Assembly: GCA_031556475.1 (NCBI GenBank)
Contig: JAVBSY010000046.1
Span: 1 to 64,000 of the forward strand
Reading direction: 5' to 3'
Source of the DNA: Azoarcus sp031556475
GTDB lineage: Bacteria; Pseudomonadota; Gammaproteobacteria; Burkholderiales; Rhodocyclaceae
DNA: 64,000 nucleotides
Below are positions 62,717 through 64,000 of this stretch, piece by piece; position 1 is the first letter of the stretch, and each line of letters begins with the position of its first letter. A program made the position numbers and the translations under genes. The notes beneath the pieces are model-generated. The model was given only the letters and a program-made list of their open reading frames with translations, searched no databases and was not told the origin of the DNA.

Positions 62717-63285
62717 CTTTTGAAGTCACTCGAAACCAACGGGATTCGACGGTTACACGACTGTCCGTGATGCATGGTGCCGGCGGAGCGAAAGAGGCAT
62801 CACGGGATAGCCCCCGCAAGCCTTCGATCATCGGAGCGTGTCGGACAGGTATGAGAGAAAAACAGAAACTCTCATTCATCCGGGAATTCCGGTCTTTATC
62901 GGACTACCTTGAGTGTTTACATGGCCAAGAGCAGGACTCTGACAATCAGCCAAAACCAGAGTTTTGCCCCACCCCTTCGGAGCATGCGCTCCCAGCCATA
63001 CAGCCCCCACCGCATTGAACTCCCAGATCACGACGTTTCGCCAGCCGGCGAAGTTTTCTCCACGACGTACTTTGCTCAAGTCACGTGATCGATCGCCTCG
63101 GCGGCCGGATTGGCAGATCGTATTATGCATATAACATGACGTTGACCATCCGCTGTCTGACAGGCAATGTCATGCAAATCGATTTCGCCTCCCCCTTCAG
63201 GAAATAACCACACCACTGGTCTTGATCTACAGGCGCTCCCCAGAAAAACAAACATGCCATTCGGCAACCTTTCGAGAAAATCTCA
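62717..63285. other. 569-base gap with no supported gene
   Basis: No family is recognisable. A 55-codon plus-strand frame from 62921 to 63088 (MAKSRTLTISQNQSFAPP start) has no ribosome binding site, and a minus-strand frame at 62876-63130 and another plus-strand frame at 62767-63018 look like noise. The stretch is visibly more A/T-rich than the rest of the window and may be a decayed or horizontally acquired segment. Confidence 0.5.
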
Positions 63286-63807
63286 ATGAGCAAGATAATC
63301 CCGTCTTTCCTGGCCATGGGCGCTTTCATTTTCGGTCCTTCGCTATCGATGGCCAGCAGCACGGAGCCAGAGACAGCCCGTCCTGCTGTTCTCGAATACG
63401 ATGACTTCGCTTCCGTGGCTACAGGTCTGCGGAAACACTGCGTCGAGCCGATGCTCATCCAACTCAAGGGAGAGGTGATTGTCTATGGAGCCATTTGCCA
63501 GGAAGCAATCCACATCACGCCCAGCGAGGAAGCATGGCGGGATTTTCGCCAAACACTGGACCGCATCGGTGTCTGGAAATGGCAAAAGAAATACGTAAAC
63601 CCGCAAATCGTGGATGGCAGCGGCTGGCGCTTTCGCATTGAGTATTCAGACAGGCGGTTGGATTCATCCGGCATCAACGAATACCCCGGACCCGATGGAA
63701 GCCCGGCAGGAAGCACCGAACAAGGGCTGACATTTGTTGCTTTGCGTCACGCCCTGGATAAGTTGCTGGGCAAGACCATCCATAAAAACAACCCTGACCA
63801 ACTGTAA
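63286..63807 (+). CDS. Hypothetical exported protein
   Basis: This 173-residue frame begins with a signal peptide (SKIIPSFLAMGAFIFGPSLSMASS, cleavage after MAS likely) followed by a soluble domain with ALDKLLGKTIHK near the end. I do not recognise the family. Trp/Tyr/Glu-rich segments (AWRDFRQTLDRIGVWKWQKKYVNPQIVDGSGWRFRIEYSD) suggest a small periplasmic beta-rich protein, perhaps of an inhibitor-like or DUF type, but this is a guess. No strong ribosome binding site is visible; base composition is lower in G+C than the core genes. Confidence 0.6.
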   Translation: MSKIIPSFLAMGAFIFGPSLSMASSTEPETARPAVLEYDDFASVATGLRKHCVEPMLIQLKGEVIVYGAICQEAIHITPSEEAWRDFRQTLDRIGVWKWQKKYVNPQIVDGSGWRFRIEYSDRRLDSSGINEYPGPDGSPAGSTEQGLTFVALRHALDKLLGKTIHKNNPDQL

Positions 63808-63862
63808 ATCTACCTATTTTCGAAACCGCTTTTTTACATTGCCTTGGGTGAAAATTGGTTCC

Positions 63863-64000
63863 ATGAGAAAAACGCTTATCGTCATGTTCTTTGGCGGAAT
63901 GATTCTTCAACATACATCAGCGAAAGTTGCAGCGGCAGATTTCGTGGCAATGGACGACAAAACAACAAATTCGGCCCAATTAGGAAACGAGATTGAAAAT
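63863..64000 (+). CDS. Hypothetical exported protein, 3' end outside window
   Basis: The first 46 codons (MRKTLIVMFFGGMILQHTSA start) form a typical signal peptide and the beginning of an acidic, Asn/Asp/Thr-rich mature protein. The reading frame is still open at the right edge. It follows the previous hypothetical gene by 55 bases on the same strand, so both may form one unit. Nothing more can be said without the rest of the sequence. Confidence 0.45.
   Translation, partial: MRKTLIVMFFGGMILQHTSAKVAAADFVAMDDKTTNSAQLGNEIEN

Noticed and set aside
62767..63130. Small frames on both strands (62767-63018 plus, 62876-63130 minus, 62921-63088 plus) in the right-hand gap.
   Set aside because: They overlap each other, have no ribosome binding sites and match no family. 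They are mentioned only as possible remnants.

Overview
The window is a gene-dense, GC-rich stretch of a betaproteobacterial chromosome. The best fit is an aerobic or facultatively denitrifying member near Rhodocyclales/Nitrosomonadales; this placement is inferred from gene order and family resemblance, not from a marker-gene tree. Almost everything is core metabolism. I see no rRNA, tRNA, insertion sequence, prophage, CRISPR array or defence island.

Layout. (1) 1-5057, minus strand: F1Fo ATP synthase operon atpIBEFHAG and the first codons of atpD, driven by a good sigma-70-type promoter. (2) 5245-10978, plus strand: ArsR-type regulator, an acyltransferase/AMP-ligase fusion, a Tat-exported amidohydrolase and an MFS/acyltransferase fusion, which looks like a lysophospholipid recycling locus with an extra periplasmic enzyme. 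(3) 11178-19629, minus strand: a DUF3149 microprotein and the cbb3 oxidase cluster, with genes in the order ccoI, ccoS, ccoNO (fused), ccoQ, ccoP, ccoG, fixH. A perfect FNR box precedes ccoNO. A second FNR-like site with the same -10 spacing ends in a Rho-independent terminator 108 nt downstream, so an FNR-controlled small RNA may lie between ccoS and ccoN. (4) 19847-25149, minus: a short-chain dehydrogenase with a striking palindromic promoter, argD-like aminotransferase, rraA, clpA and clpS. (5) 25546-29320: cspA, rpmB-rpmG, radC, coaBC, dut and a NUDIX hydrolase. (6) aceK and icd, divergent.

(7) 32764-49331, minus: a very long co-directional block in the order ndk, rlmN, pilW, rodZ, ispG, hisS, yfgM, bamB, der, hfq, hflX, hflK, hflC, DUF2065, hisZ, purA, then a TraB/GumN-family gene. 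Many junctions overlap or are only a few bases long. (8) 49430-56138: DedA protein, TRAP C4-dicarboxylate transporter dctPQM and the divergent two-component system dctS-dctR. (9) 56175-60984: tilS and accA (overlapping), a CorC/HlyC-type membrane protein and a Bax-inhibitor-1 family protein. (10) 61134-64000: a hotdog thioesterase divergent from a LysR regulator, then a visibly more A/T-rich edge with two predicted secreted proteins of unknown function.

Together the genes cover energy conservation (ATP synthase, microaerobic oxidase, TCA-cycle control by AceK), dicarboxylate uptake, membrane-lipid repair, protein quality control (ClpAP, HflKC), RNA biology (Hfq, RlmN, TilS, RraA) and nucleotide or cofactor supply. 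No clear new multi-gene system is present. The most interesting signals are regulatory: the candidate FNR-dependent sRNA, the ccoNO fusion that keeps an internal start, and the dehydrogenase operator.
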